Below are positions 51,337 through 59,310 of a stretch of 60,072 nt of DNA, piece after piece (the stretch's first letter is position 1; the number at the start of each line of letters is the position of its first letter). Made by a program: the position numbers and the translations under genes. This DNA is from Candidatus Bipolaricaulota bacterium (GTDB lineage Bacteria > Bipolaricaulota > Bipolaricaulia > Bipolaricaulales > Bipolaricaulaceae). Under the pieces are notes generated by a model that saw only the letters and a list, made by a program, of their open reading frames with translations, had not been told where the DNA came from and ran no database searches. The stretch is taken from NCBI GenBank assembly GCA_014360995.1, contig JACIWL010000007.1, forward strand, positions 1-60,072, given 5' to 3'.

Positions 51337-52660
51337 ACCGGGCGTACTTGGAAAGGATGCGGCTGCGAAGCTCATCCACCTCGGCGCGGAGGAGCGGGGC
51401 ATCCCGCAAGAGCTCCTGCACTTTTTGGTAGGCGTGCATGGCGGTGGTGTGATCCCGGCCGCCGAAGGCCCGCCCCAGCGCGGGGAAAGAGGTATCCGTG
51501 AGCTCCCGCGCGAGATAAATCGCAATTTGCCGGGCAAAAGCCACCTCTTTCTTTCGGGAAGGGCCGTCCAAATCCTCAAGGGGAACGCGGTAGTAGGCCG
51601 CTACCTCTTCCTTTATCGCTTGGATGGTGAGCTTGGGAATGCGTTCCTCTTTGGGAAGGAGGGATTCCAAGACCCCGGGGGTGAGAGGGCCCTGGCCAAG
51701 CTCTAGATAGGCGATGACGCGGATCAATGCTCCTTCCAGGTCGCGGACGTTGGTGGTGATGCGGGAGGCGATCATCTCCAAAATGGTGTCGGGGACGGTA
51801 ACACCGCGGCGGCGGGCCTTTTCCCGCAAAATGGCCATGCGCGTCTCCAAATCCGGGGGCTGAATATCCACCACCAATCCCCACCGAAAGCGGGAAATGA
51901 GGCGATCTTGAAGCCCCTGAAGCTCCTCCGGCGGGCGATCCGAAGAAAGGACGATTTGTTTACTGTTCCCGTAAAGTTCGTTGAACGTGTGGAAAAGCTC
52001 TTCCTGTGTGCCCTCTTTGTTGCGCAAGAAGTGCACGTCGTCGATGAGGAGGACGTCCACTGTGCGGTAGCGGGAGCGGAATTGGTCCGTGGTGTTGGAG
52101 CCGATGGCCTGGATGAGCTCGATGGTGAAGCGCTCAGAGGTGGTATAGGCGACGGTGAGGTTTTTGTGGGTTTTCAGGACGTGATTTCCGATGGCCTGGA
52201 GGAGGTGGGTCTTCCCCAGCCCCACTTTTCCGTAGATGAAAAGGGGGTTATAGGCGCGGGCCGGGGACTGGGCCACCGCCTGGGCCGCGGCAAAGGCGAG
52301 CTCCGAGTTCTTTCCCCGCACAAAGCTCTCGAAGGTGTACTCGGGGTTGAGGGGAAGGGATCCCAAATAGCGTTGAGGCTGAAAGTCCAGAGGAAGACCG
52401 GGTGTCTCAGGGGAAGGTACGACCTCGATCCGCCAGGCCACCGATTTCCCCAGGGCCTCGGAGAACAAGCGATCCAAAAGGTCGCGGTACTTTTGTTCGA
52501 TGGCGGTCTTGGCGAAGGAAGAGGGGACCTCAAGGACTAGTTCCTCGCCATCGGCGCGGGCGCGGGCCGTGGAAAACCAGGCGGCGAAGCTTGTGGGTGG
52601 GATCTCCTCAGCCAAATCTGCCCGCACCCGTGCCCACAAATCCTCAAGGGGCTGACCCAT
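51335..52660 (-). CDS. dnaA: Chromosomal replication initiator DnaA
   Basis: 441 aa, all four domains. Domain I LWARVRADLAEEIPPTSFAAW; short linker; AAA+ domain III from NPEYTFESFVRGKNSELAFA, with Walker A GKVGLGKTHLLQAIGNH, Walker B VDVLLIDDVHFLRNKEGTQE and sensor II region SRFRWGLVVDIQPPD. Domain IV has the DNA-binding signature GRAFGGRDHTTAMHAYQKV. It binds the boxes at 51132-51336. Its ATG is 10 bases after the 3' end of tRNA-Phe with no Shine-Dalgarno in between, so it seems to be co-transcribed with the tRNA operon and freed by tRNA processing. Confidence 0.97.
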   Translation of the reverse strand: MGQPLEDLWARVRADLAEEIPPTSFAAWFSTARARADGEELVLEVPSSFAKTAIEQKYRDLLDRLFSEALGKSVAWRIEVVPSPETPGLPLDFQPQRYLGSLPLNPEYTFESFVRGKNSELAFAAAQAVAQSPARAYNPLFIYGKVGLGKTHLLQAIGNHVLKTHKNLTVAYTTSERFTIELIQAIGSNTTDQFRSRYRTVDVLLIDDVHFLRNKEGTQEELFHTFNELYGNSKQIVLSSDRPPEELQGLQDRLISRFRWGLVVDIQPPDLETRMAILREKARRRGVTVPDTILEMIASRITTNVRDLEGALIRVIAYLELGQGPLTPGVLESLLPKEERIPKLTIQAIKEEVAAYYRVPLEDLDGPSRKKEVAFARQIAIYLARELTDTSFPALGRAFGGRDHTTAMHAYQKVQELLRDAPLLRAEVDELRSRILSKYAR

Positions 52661-52670
52661 GACAAAACAG

Positions 52671-52743
52671 TGGCGAGGCCCAGAGTCGAACTGGGGACAC
52701 CCCGGTTTTCAGCCGGGTGCTCTACCACCTGAGCTACCTCGCC
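52671..52743 (-). tRNA. tRNA-Phe (GAA)
   Basis: 73 bases. Acceptor GGCGAGG/CCTCGCC with discriminator A; anticodon stem CCCGG/CCGGG with loop CTGAAAA (anticodon GAA); T arm GTTCGACTC. CCA not encoded. Last tRNA of the operon, 10 bases before dnaA. Confidence 0.95.
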
Positions 52744-52745
52744 CC

Positions 52746-52824
52746 TGGCGGGGACGACGGGATTTGAACCCGCGATCTCCGGAGTGACAATCCGGTGTGT
52801 TAGTCCGGGCTACACCACGTCCCC
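52746..52824 (-). tRNA. tRNA-Asp (GTC)
   Basis: 79 bases including an encoded CCA (the only tRNA of the six with CCA). Acceptor GGGGACG/CGTCCCC, discriminator G, anticodon stem CCGGA/TCCGG with loop TTGTCAC; T loop GTTCAAATC. Confidence 0.95.
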
Positions 52825-52867
52825 GCGCCCAAGATTGTACCCAAAGGCCTGGCCTTAGACCAAGCTC

Positions 52868-52939
52868 TGGGCGAGAGAGGATTCGAACCTCTGGCCTTCC
52901 GGATGTAAGCCGGATGCTCTTCCCCTGAGCTACTCGCCC
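52868..52939 (-). tRNA. tRNA-Val (TAC)
   Basis: 72 bases. Acceptor GGGCGAG/CTCGCCC, discriminator A, anticodon stem TCCGG/CCGGA with loop CTTACAT; T loop GTTCGAATC. CCA not encoded. Confidence 0.95.
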
Positions 52940-52942
52940 TTT

Positions 52943-53017
52943 TGTCCCCGGGGGGATTCGAACCCCCGTTTCCGGATTGAAAGCCCGGTGTCCTGGGCCG
53001 GCCTAGACGACGGGGAC
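52943..53017 (-). tRNA. tRNA-Glu (TTC)
   Basis: 75 bases. Acceptor GTCCCCG/CGGGGAC, discriminator A, anticodon stem CCGGG/TCCGG (one G-T pair) with loop CTTTCAA; T loop GTTCGAATC. CCA not encoded. Separated from tRNA-Val by only three bases. Confidence 0.95.
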
Positions 53018-53020
53018 AAG

Positions 53021-53093
53021 TGGGTCGTGCAGGAATCGAACCTGCGGCCCCCGGCTTAAAAGGCCGGTGCTCTACCGACTGAGCTAACGACCC
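53021..53093 (-). tRNA. tRNA-Lys (TTT)
   Basis: 73 bases. Acceptor GGGTCGT/ACGACCC, discriminator A, anticodon stem CCGGC/GCCGG with loop CTTTTAA; T loop GTTCGATTC. CCA not encoded. Confidence 0.95.
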
Positions 53094-53105
53094 AGGGAAA
53101 GGAAA

Positions 53106-53178
53106 TGGGCCGTGGAGGACTCGAACCCCCAACCCGCGGATTAAGAGTCCGCTGCTCTACCGGTTGAGCTAACGGCCC
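53106..53178 (-). tRNA. tRNA-Lys (CTT)
   Basis: 73 bases. Acceptor GGGCCGT/ACGGCCC, discriminator A, anticodon stem GCGGA/TCCGC with loop CTCTTAA; T loop GTTCGAGTC. First tRNA of the operon, beginning about 7 bases after the -10. Reads AAG only, complementing tRNA-Lys (TTT). Confidence 0.95.
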
Positions 53179-53184
53179 CAAAGA

Positions 53185-53214
53185 ATGTTAGCGGCCCCTC
53201 GCTCACCCTGTCAA
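53185..53214 (-). promoter_or_regulatory. Promoter of the tRNA-dnaA operon
   Basis: On the minus strand: consensus TTGACA (53214-53209), 18-base spacer, TAACAT (53190-53185). The first tRNA starts at 53178. The spacer is GC-rich, a feature of growth-rate-controlled stable RNA promoters. No other promoter is evident before dnaA. Confidence 0.75.
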
Positions 53215-53242
53215 GGTTTGAAGTAGAATGGAATGGTAGGCC

Positions 53243-54538
53243 ATGGGAGGCCTTTGGGAGGGGAAGGTGCCGCTGGCTGAACGTCTCAGGCCCCGCGATC
53301 TTTCCGAGGTGGTGGGGCAGGAACACCTTCTCGGTGAGCGCGGGCCCCTTAGGGCCCTCATCGAGGGCGGCCTTTCCGTCCCCCTCATCTTTTGGGGGCC
53401 CCCGGGAACGGGGAAAACCACGGTGGGAAGGATCATCGCCCAAAGGTTCGGGGCGAAATTCATCCAAAAATCCGCGGCCTTGGCCTCCGTCTCTGAGGTG
53501 CGGGAGGCCCTGGAATCCTCCCGAGAGCTTTGGCGGCGCACCGGCTCCCGGGACCTCCTTTTCCTCGATGAGATCCACCGCTGGAACCGGGCCCAGCAGG
53601 ACATCCTCCTTCCCTTTTTGGAGGAGGGCTCGATCTATTTCATCGGAGCCACTACAGAGAACCCCTCCTTTGTCCTGCGCTCGGCCCTTCTTTCTCGCTC
53701 CCAGCTTTTTGTGTTTGAGCCTCTCTCTTTGGAGGCCCTGCGGGTTCTTTTGCGCCGGGCTTTAGAGGATCCGCGGGGATATGGGGGGCGGGTGCGGCTT
53801 ACCCCGGAGGCCGAGGACTACCTCCTTCGTCGCGCCGACGGCGATGCCCGCCGGCTCCTCACCGCCTTGGAAACAGCGGTGGAGGCCCTGGGAGAAGGGG
53901 AGATTGATCTTCCCCGGCTTCGCCAGGTTTTGGGCCGGAAGGCTTTGCACTACGACCGGGCCGGAGAGGAGCACTACAACCTCATTTCTGCCCTACACAA
54001 GTCCGTTCGCAACTCCGACGTGGACGCTGCCCTCTACTGGCTTGTGCGGATGTTGGAGGCCGGGGAGGACCCGCGGTACATCGCGCGCCGGCTCATCCGC
54101 ATGGCCTCGGAGGACATCGGCCTTGCCGACCCCTGGGCGCTGGTACAGGCGGTGGCCGCGGCCCAGGCCGTGGAGTATGTGGGGCTTCCGGAAGCGGAGC
54201 TCGCATTGGCCCAGGCCGTGGTTTACTTGGCCCTCGCCCCCAAGTCCAACGCCCTTTACCGCGCCCACGGCGCCGCCCGCCGCGATGTGACGGAAACGGA
54301 AAACGAGCCAGTCCCTCTGCATCTGCGCAACCCCGTCACGGAAACCATGGAGAAATTGGGTTACGGGAAAGGTTATCAATACGCTCACGACTTTCCCGAA
54401 GGGATTGCCCCTATGTCCTGTCTTCCCGAAAATTTACGGGATCGCGAGTATTACCAGCCCACTGAGCGGGGCTGGGAGGGTAAAATTCAAAAGAGGCTCA
54501 GGGAAATTCGGGAAAAGATCCGCAGGGAAAAGGGCTGA
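53243..54538 (+). CDS. rarA: Replication-associated recombination protein A (AAA+ ATPase)
   Basis: 431 aa RarA/MgsA. Conserved start LAERLRPRDLSEVVGQEHLL, Walker A IFWGPPGTGKTTVGRIIAQ, Walker B LLFLDEIHRWNRAQQD, sensor GATTENPSFVL, and the C-terminal domain with YNLISALHKSVRNSDVDAALYW, RRLIRMASEDIGLADPWAL and YGKGYQYAHDFPEG. It acts at stalled replication forks. Start ATG 53243 is the longest choice. A GTG at 53267, after GGGAGGGGAAG, would begin right at the conserved PLAERLRP and may be the real start. Confidence 0.95.
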   Translation: MGGLWEGKVPLAERLRPRDLSEVVGQEHLLGERGPLRALIEGGLSVPLIFWGPPGTGKTTVGRIIAQRFGAKFIQKSAALASVSEVREALESSRELWRRTGSRDLLFLDEIHRWNRAQQDILLPFLEEGSIYFIGATTENPSFVLRSALLSRSQLFVFEPLSLEALRVLLRRALEDPRGYGGRVRLTPEAEDYLLRRADGDARRLLTALETAVEALGEGEIDLPRLRQVLGRKALHYDRAGEEHYNLISALHKSVRNSDVDAALYWLVRMLEAGEDPRYIARRLIRMASEDIGLADPWALVQAVAAAQAVEYVGLPEAELALAQAVVYLALAPKSNALYRAHGAARRDVTETENEPVPLHLRNPVTETMEKLGYGKGYQYAHDFPEGIAPMSCLPENLRDREYYQPTERGWEGKIQKRLREIREKIRREKG

Positions 54539-54540
54539 GG

Positions 54541-54819
54541 ATGCGTGTGGAGGTCCGGCTTTTTGGGGAGTTTCGGGAAGCGGCGGGCAAGGCCGCGGTA
54601 ACGCTGGAGCTTCCTTTTGGCGCTTCTTGCGAGGAGGCGCTAAGGGAGCTTGTGCGGCGTGAGCCGCGTCTTGAGGAGCTCCTTTTTGCGCAAGGAGTTC
54701 TGCGCGATCATCTTCATGTTTTTGTGAACGGGGAAAACGTGAACCACCGGGAAGGCCTGCGCACAAAGCTCGCCGACGGGGATGTTTTGACGTTTTTTAC
54801 CCCCATAAGTGGGGGGTGA
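54541..54819 (+). CDS. moaD: MoaD-like sulfur carrier (molybdopterin synthase small subunit)
   Basis: 92 aa ubiquitin-like protein: VEVRLFGEFREAAGKAAVTL at the N-terminus, HVFVNGENVNHREGL, LADGDVLTFFTPISGG at the C-terminus. The terminal Gly-Gly is the residue pair that carries the thiocarboxylate. It supplies sulfur for the dithiolene of molybdopterin, needed by the hydroxylases at 7-23 kb and the tungsten enzyme at 28.6 kb. The ATG is 2 bases after the rarA stop. MoaE and other cofactor genes are not in the window. A tungsten-specific carrier is possible. Confidence 0.88.
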   Translation: MRVEVRLFGEFREAAGKAAVTLELPFGASCEEALRELVRREPRLEELLFAQGVLRDHLHVFVNGENVNHREGLRTKLADGDVLTFFTPISGG

Positions 54820-54820
54820 G

Positions 54821-54849
54821 TTGCGGGCCTTGGGATTGGCCGGTATCCT
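54821..54849 (+). promoter_or_regulatory. Promoter of the MalK/UgpC-type ATPase gene
   Basis: TTGCGG (54821-54826), 17-base spacer, TATCCT (54844-54849); then TTAGGAGGCGGGG before ATG 54870. Separates this gene from the rarA-moaD pair. Confidence 0.45.
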
Positions 54850-54869
54850 GGGCTAGTTAGGAGGCGGGG

Positions 54870-55973
54870 ATGGCGGAGGTCCTGCTTAAAGAAGTGACGA
54901 AGAAATTTGGGAACTTCGTGGCCGTGAACAAAGTTTCCCTTGAGATTAAGGATGGGGAATTTGTGGTGCTGGTGGGGCCATCGGGGTGCGGGAAAACCAC
55001 GACCCTGCGGATGATCGCGGGGCTTGAGGAGGTCACGGAGGGAGAGATCTACATCGGCGGGCGGCTGGTGAACGACGTCCCCCCCAAAGACCGGGACATC
55101 GCCATGGTCTTTCAGAACTACGCCCTCTACCCCCACATGGATGTGTACAACAACATGGCCTTCGGTCTGAAGCTCCGCAAGGTCCCGAAGAAGGAGATCG
55201 ACCGGCGGGTGCGGGAAGTGGCGGAGATGCTGGGGATCGCCGATAAGCTCCGGGCGAAACCCCGGGAGCTCTCCGGTGGGCAGAGGCAGCGCGTGGCCCT
55301 GGGAAGGGCCATCGTGCGCAACCCTAAGGTTTTCCTCTTCGATGAGCCCCTTTCCAACCTGGACGCGAAGCTCCGGGTGCGCATGCGGGCTGAGCTTCAG
55401 GAGCTCCATCAGCGCCTCAAAACCACCTCCATCTACGTCACCCACGATCAGGTGGAAGCCATGACCCTTGGGCACCGCATCGCGGTGATGAAGGACGGCC
55501 AAGTGCTTCAGTACGACAGTCCGCGCGTGATCTATGATCAGCCGGCCAACATGTTTGTGGCCGGGTTCATCGGTTCCCCGCCCATGAACTTCGTGCCGGC
55601 CCGCCTTGTGGAGGAAGATGGGCGGGTTTGGCTCCAGGGCCGCGGGTTCAAGCTTTGGGTGCCCCCGGAGAAGGTAACCCCGGAGTTGCGCGCTTATCTT
55701 GACCGGGAGGTGGTGTTTGGCATTCGGCCCGAGGATATCCGTACCTTGGACACGGTGCGGGAGCCCCCGGAGGGCCGCACGTTCGAGGGGCGGGTCAAGG
55801 TGCGGGAGGCCCTGGGGGATGAGCTCATCGTTTACGCGGACGTGGCCGGCGATGAGATCGTGGCCAAACTCGATCCGCGCCTCTCCATCGAGCCCGGTCA
55901 AGAGGTGACCTTCGTGGCCATGCTCGAACACATGCACCTCTTCGACCGGGACACGGAAAAGGCGATTCTTTAG
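54870..55973 (+). CDS. Sugar/glycerol-phosphate ABC transporter ATPase (MalK/UgpC/MsmK type)
   Basis: 367 aa. ATPase domain (1-235): Walker A VGPSGCGKTTTLRMIAGLE, Q-loop VFQNYALYPHMDVYNNMAF, signature [17 protein letters not shown], Walker B VFLFDEPLSNLDAKLR, switch YVTHDQVEAMTLGHRIAVM. C-terminal TOBE/regulatory domain (240-367) with FGIRPEDIRTL. It has no permease or binding-protein neighbours, so it is probably a shared ATPase serving several carbohydrate importers, as MsmX does. A strong terminator follows. Confidence 0.93.
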   Translation: MAEVLLKEVTKKFGNFVAVNKVSLEIKDGEFVVLVGPSGCGKTTTLRMIAGLEEVTEGEIYIGGRLVNDVPPKDRDIAMVFQNYALYPHMDVYNNMAFGLKLRKVPKKEIDRRVREVAEMLGIADKLRAKPRELSGGQRQRVALGRAIVRNPKVFLFDEPLSNLDAKLRVRMRAELQELHQRLKTTSIYVTHDQVEAMTLGHRIAVMKDGQVLQYDSPRVIYDQPANMFVAGFIGSPPMNFVPARLVEEDGRVWLQGRGFKLWVPPEKVTPELRAYLDREVVFGIRPEDIRTLDTVREPPEGRTFEGRVKVREALGDELIVYADVAGDEIVAKLDPRLSIEPGQEVTFVAMLEHMHLFDRDTEKAIL

Positions 55974-55991
55974 GTTTTCATCAAAAAAACA

Positions 55992-56022
55992 GGGTGGGCG
56001 TTTCCCCACCCCTTTTTATTTT
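55992..56022. terminator. Bidirectional intrinsic terminator
   Basis: GGGTGGG and CCCACCC pair around a 6-base loop. On the plus strand it is followed by CTTTTTATTTTT, ending the ATPase gene (stop 55973). On the minus strand an AAAAAAA run (55983-55989) gives a T-run after the same hairpin, ending the convergent aminotransferase (stop at 56030). The clearest terminator in the window. Confidence 0.9.
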
Positions 56023-56029
56023 TCTTGGG

Positions 56030-57238
56030 TTAAGCTAGCGTGAGCGTGGCAACCTCTTCTTTGATTACCGCCCCAAGTCGCCGAATACCCTCTTCAATCT
56101 GCTCCAGGGTGGCCAAGGCAAAGGAAAGGCGCATGGTGTTTTGGCCGGAGCCGTCGGCAAAAAACGGCTGCCCCGGCACATAGGCCACTTTGTGGACCAA
56201 GGCCCTCTCCAGCATCTTCGTCGTATCGACGCCCTCGGGAAGCTTCACCCACACGAAAAGCCCGCCCTCGGGTTTAGTCCACCCCGCTTCTTCCGGCATA
56301 TGGCGCGCCAACGCTTCGAGCATGGCCTCGAGCTTCACCTTGTAGTGCTGGCAAAGGCGGGCGATGTGGGCGTGCATGTCGTAATCCGTGAGGAAGCGCA
56401 CGGCCAGGCGCTGGGTCAGGGAAGGTCCGCACAGATCCGCCCCTTGCTTTAGGGTTACCACCATGTTCACCACTTCCTGGGGGCCCACGAGGGCGCCCAC
56501 CCGGAGCCCAGCAGCGAGGATCTTGGAGAAGGTGAGGAGGACAATGACGCGGCCTCCCTCATCAAGGGAGGCGATGGTGGGGATGTGCTCCCCCTTATAG
56601 CGGAGCCAGCGATAGGGGATGTCCTCCACGATGAGGAGGTCCTCCTTTTCCGCGATTTCCAGGAGCTCTTTGCGCTTTTCCTCGCTCCAGGTTATTCCGG
56701 TGGGGTTTTGGAAATCGGGGACGACGTAGATGAATTTTGGCTCGTGCCCTGCCCGTTTGGCCTCGCGGATGGCCCGCCGAAGGAAGGAGAGATCCATGCC
56801 GTCTTCCTCTAGTGGAATACCCACTAAGGTCGGCTGATAGGCCCGGAAGGCCTGCAGGGCGCCAAGGTAGGTGGGCAGGCTTACGAACACCGCGTCCCCT
56901 TCATCCAAAAACGCCCGGCCCAAAAGGTCCAGCCCCTGCTGGGAGCCGTTGGTGATGACGATTTGGTCCATTGTGGTTTTGATCCCTTCCTCCCCAAGCC
57001 ACCTTATCAAGGCCTCGCGCAGCGGCCGCTTCCCTTCCGTAGTGGTGTACTGCAGGGATTTCAACGCGTTATGGAGGATTTCCTCCTGGGCCACTTTCGC
57101 CAAAAATTCGGTGGGAAAAGTGGCGGGATCGGGGAGTCCGCCGGCGAAAGAAATCACTTCCGGCTGTTCCGTGTACTTCAAAAGCTCCCGAATGGCCGAG
57201 CGCTTCGCCCCTTTAGTCCGCTCCGCAAATTTTAGCAC
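56030..57238 (-). CDS. PLP-dependent aminotransferase (LysN/2-aminoadipate type, class I)
   Basis: 402 aa fold-type I aminotransferase. VISFAGGLPDPATFPTEFLA and LQYTTTEGKRPLREALIRWL at the start, ITNGSQQGLDLLGRAFLDEG, the PLP-stacking region FIYVVPDFQNPTGITWS (Asp/Asn/Pro), IVEDIPYRWLRYKGE, and the PLP lysine in LLTFSKILAAGLRVGALVGP. C-terminal PEGGLFVWVKLPEG and MRLSFALATLEQIEEGIRRL. This subgroup in thermophiles acts on 2-aminoadipate, branched-chain or aromatic amino acids. GTG start with AAGAGGGGTGAT upstream. Confidence 0.93.
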   Translation of the reverse strand: MLKFAERTKGAKRSAIRELLKYTEQPEVISFAGGLPDPATFPTEFLAKVAQEEILHNALKSLQYTTTEGKRPLREALIRWLGEEGIKTTMDQIVITNGSQQGLDLLGRAFLDEGDAVFVSLPTYLGALQAFRAYQPTLVGIPLEEDGMDLSFLRRAIREAKRAGHEPKFIYVVPDFQNPTGITWSEEKRKELLEIAEKEDLLIVEDIPYRWLRYKGEHIPTIASLDEGGRVIVLLTFSKILAAGLRVGALVGPQEVVNMVVTLKQGADLCGPSLTQRLAVRFLTDYDMHAHIARLCQHYKVKLEAMLEALARHMPEEAGWTKPEGGLFVWVKLPEGVDTTKMLERALVHKVAYVPGQPFFADGSGQNTMRLSFALATLEQIEEGIRRLGAVIKEEVATLTLA

Positions 57239-57253
57239 ACGCCATCACCCCTC

Positions 57254-57844
57254 TTATCTTGCGCACTGGGCAAGCCACGGGAAAAGCCCATGGGCGAGGT
57301 AGGTGCCCAGGGCTGCTCCCCCCAAGACATCCAACGGGTAATGCTCCCGGAGGTACACCCGGGAAAGGCCGATGAGGACGGCAAGAAGATAGAGGAGGAG
57401 GATGTTGTACCACGCGGGGTAGAGGCGGAGGATGAGGTAAGCCATGGCGAAGGCCATGGCCGTGTGGTTGGAGGGAAAAGAGGAGGAGGTGAGAAATTGG
57501 TGGTGGAACCCCTGGCGCACAAACGTTGGCCGGGGCCGGTGGGTGAGGGCTTTCACCCCTTGACAGAAAAGGACCACGCTCGCCGTCACCCCCACCCCAA
57601 TGAGGACGTTTTGGTGATCAACCTCAGTTCCAAACACGATGAGGGCCAAAGCCAACGCGGCCCAAAGGTAGCCATAGCCCACATAGGTGGCGATGAGGAG
57701 GGGAAGGTGAAGGAAGCGAAGAAAGCGGGAGTTGCTTAGGCGTTCAAGGGTTTCCTCGTCCCAGGCCAGGATCCGCTCCACGGCCTGGTCCAGGTGCGCC
57801 AAAGCACCCATTACCCAGAGCCGTAGGGCGTCCACGGCCTTCAT
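57254..57844 (-). CDS. PAP2-family membrane phosphatase
   Basis: 196 aa with about five hydrophobic segments. All three acid-phosphatase motifs are present: KALTHRPRP (K-x6-R-P), SSFPSNHTAMAF (P-S-x-H) and LSRVYLREHYPLDVLGG (S-R-x5-H-x3-D). Likely undecaprenyl-pyrophosphate or lipid-phosphate phosphatase at the outer face of the membrane. Overlaps lysS stop by 4 bases, so it is in the rnpA-greA-lysS operon. Confidence 0.9.
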   Translation of the reverse strand: MKAVDALRLWVMGALAHLDQAVERILAWDEETLERLSNSRFLRFLHLPLLIATYVGYGYLWAALALALIVFGTEVDHQNVLIGVGVTASVVLFCQGVKALTHRPRPTFVRQGFHHQFLTSSSFPSNHTAMAFAMAYLILRLYPAWYNILLLYLLAVLIGLSRVYLREHYPLDVLGGAALGTYLAHGLFPWLAQCAR

Positions 57845-59310
57845 CTCAATAGGGGAAAGGCCAAAACCTCTCGGATGGAAGGGGAGTCCGTAAGGATCAT
57901 GACCAGGCGATCAATGCCGATGCCGATGCCGCCCGCAGGCGGCATGCCCAACTCCAGGTCCCGCAGGAACTCCTCGTCGATCCTTTGGGCCTCCTCGTCC
58001 CCTTGGGCCCGGAGCTTTTCCTGGGCGAGGAACCTCTCCCGCTGCTCCTCGGGATCGTTGAGCTCGGAGAAGGCGTTGGCCACCTCCCTGCCGGCGATGT
58101 AGAGCTCAAAGCGCTCAGTGAGGTCCGGCCGCTCGCGCTTGCGCTTGGCCAAAGGCGAGATGTCTAAGGGGTAGTCAAGGACAAAAGTGGGGTCCCACAG
58201 GTTTTTCTCGGCGCAGGTCTCCAATAGGTATTCGATCACCTTTCCCTTGGGCCCCCGCTTTAGGTGCTCGGGGACCGAGATCCCCCGGCGCTCCAAGTCC
58301 GCCAGGAGCTCAGGAAGAGGCTTTTCCACGTCGCACCCGCTCGCCTCCGCCACGAGCTCCAAGAGCGGCACCCTTCGCCATGGCCGCGAGAAATCGATCC
58401 ACCGGCCCTGGTATTCTAGGCGGTTGGTCCCGGCCACGGCAAGGACACATGCCTCGATGAGCCCTTCGGCGAGCTCCATCATCCCCTCATAGTCCGTATA
58501 GGCCTCGTAGGCCTCAAGGGCGGTGAATTCAGGATTGTGTTCGGAGGAGATGCCCTCGTTGCGAAAGTTCCGGCCGATCTCGTAGACCTTCTCCAATCCC
58601 CCCACCAAAAGCCTTTTGAGATAGAGCTCCGGTGCAATGCGCAAGTAGAGATTTCGTTCGAGCTCGTTGTGGTAGGTGACGAACGGCCGGGCCGAGGCGC
58701 CGCCGGGGATGGGTTGGAGGATGGGGGTTTCCACCTCAATGAACCCCCGCTCATCCAAATAATTCCGGATGGTGCGGAGGATGACGGCCCGTTTTACCAA
58801 AATTTCCCGGGCCTTGGGATTGGCCAAGAAGTCCAGGGCCCGTTCGCGGTAGCGGGTCTCCACGTCTTTGAGCCCATGCCACTTTTCGGGGAGCGGGCGG
58901 AGGGATTTGGCCAGCATCGCCAGCTCCCTTGCCGCTATGCTGAGCTCCCCAGTCTTGGTGGTAAAAACTTCCCCCCGCGCTCCCACGATGTCCCCGAGGT
59001 CCAAAACCTCAAGCCAGAATTCGTAGGCCTCTTGTCCCATGGTCTGGGGTGTGGCGAAGATCTGAATTTTTCCGGAACGGTCGTGGAGGTCGGCGAAGGT
59101 GGCGCGCCCCATGCGCCGCAGGGCCATGATCCTCCCGGCCACAGCCACTTCCACCCCAGTGTGCTGGGCTGGCGGAAGGTCTCCGAACTTCCTTCGCACT
59201 TCTTCGGCGGTGTGGGTGCGGGAAAACGCGTAAGGATAGGGGTCAATGCCCCTTTCCCGCAGGCGGGCGAGCTTCTCCCGGCGGGCGAGGACAAGGTCCA
59301 ATTCGGCCAT
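57841..59310 (-). CDS. lysS: Lysyl-tRNA synthetase, class II
   Basis: 489 aa. N-terminal OB-fold anticodon domain (EVAVAGRIMALRRMGRATFA, FADLHDRSGKIQIF), class II core: motif 1 region ETPILQPIPGGASARPFVTY, motif 2 YEIGRNFRNEGISSEHNPEF, motif 3 PPAGGIGIGIDRLVMILTD. ATG 59310 shares a base with the greA stop (TGATG). Charges the two tRNA-Lys encoded at 53 kb. Confidence 0.97.
   Translation of the reverse strand: MAELDLVLARREKLARLRERGIDPYPYAFSRTHTAEEVRRKFGDLPPAQHTGVEVAVAGRIMALRRMGRATFADLHDRSGKIQIFATPQTMGQEAYEFWLEVLDLGDIVGARGEVFTTKTGELSIAARELAMLAKSLRPLPEKWHGLKDVETRYRERALDFLANPKAREILVKRAVILRTIRNYLDERGFIEVETPILQPIPGGASARPFVTYHNELERNLYLRIAPELYLKRLLVGGLEKVYEIGRNFRNEGISSEHNPEFTALEAYEAYTDYEGMMELAEGLIEACVLAVAGTNRLEYQGRWIDFSRPWRRVPLLELVAEASGCDVEKPLPELLADLERRGISVPEHLKRGPKGKVIEYLLETCAEKNLWDPTFVLDYPLDISPLAKRKRERPDLTERFELYIAGREVANAFSELNDPEEQRERFLAQEKLRAQGDEEAQRIDEEFLRDLELGMPPAGGIGIGIDRLVMILTDSPSIREVLAFPLLR

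Noticed and set aside
54714-56009. A 431-codon open frame antisense to the MalK/UgpC-type ATPase
   Set aside because: Mirror of a strongly conserved ATPase; His/Pro-rich product and no ribosome site or neighbours.
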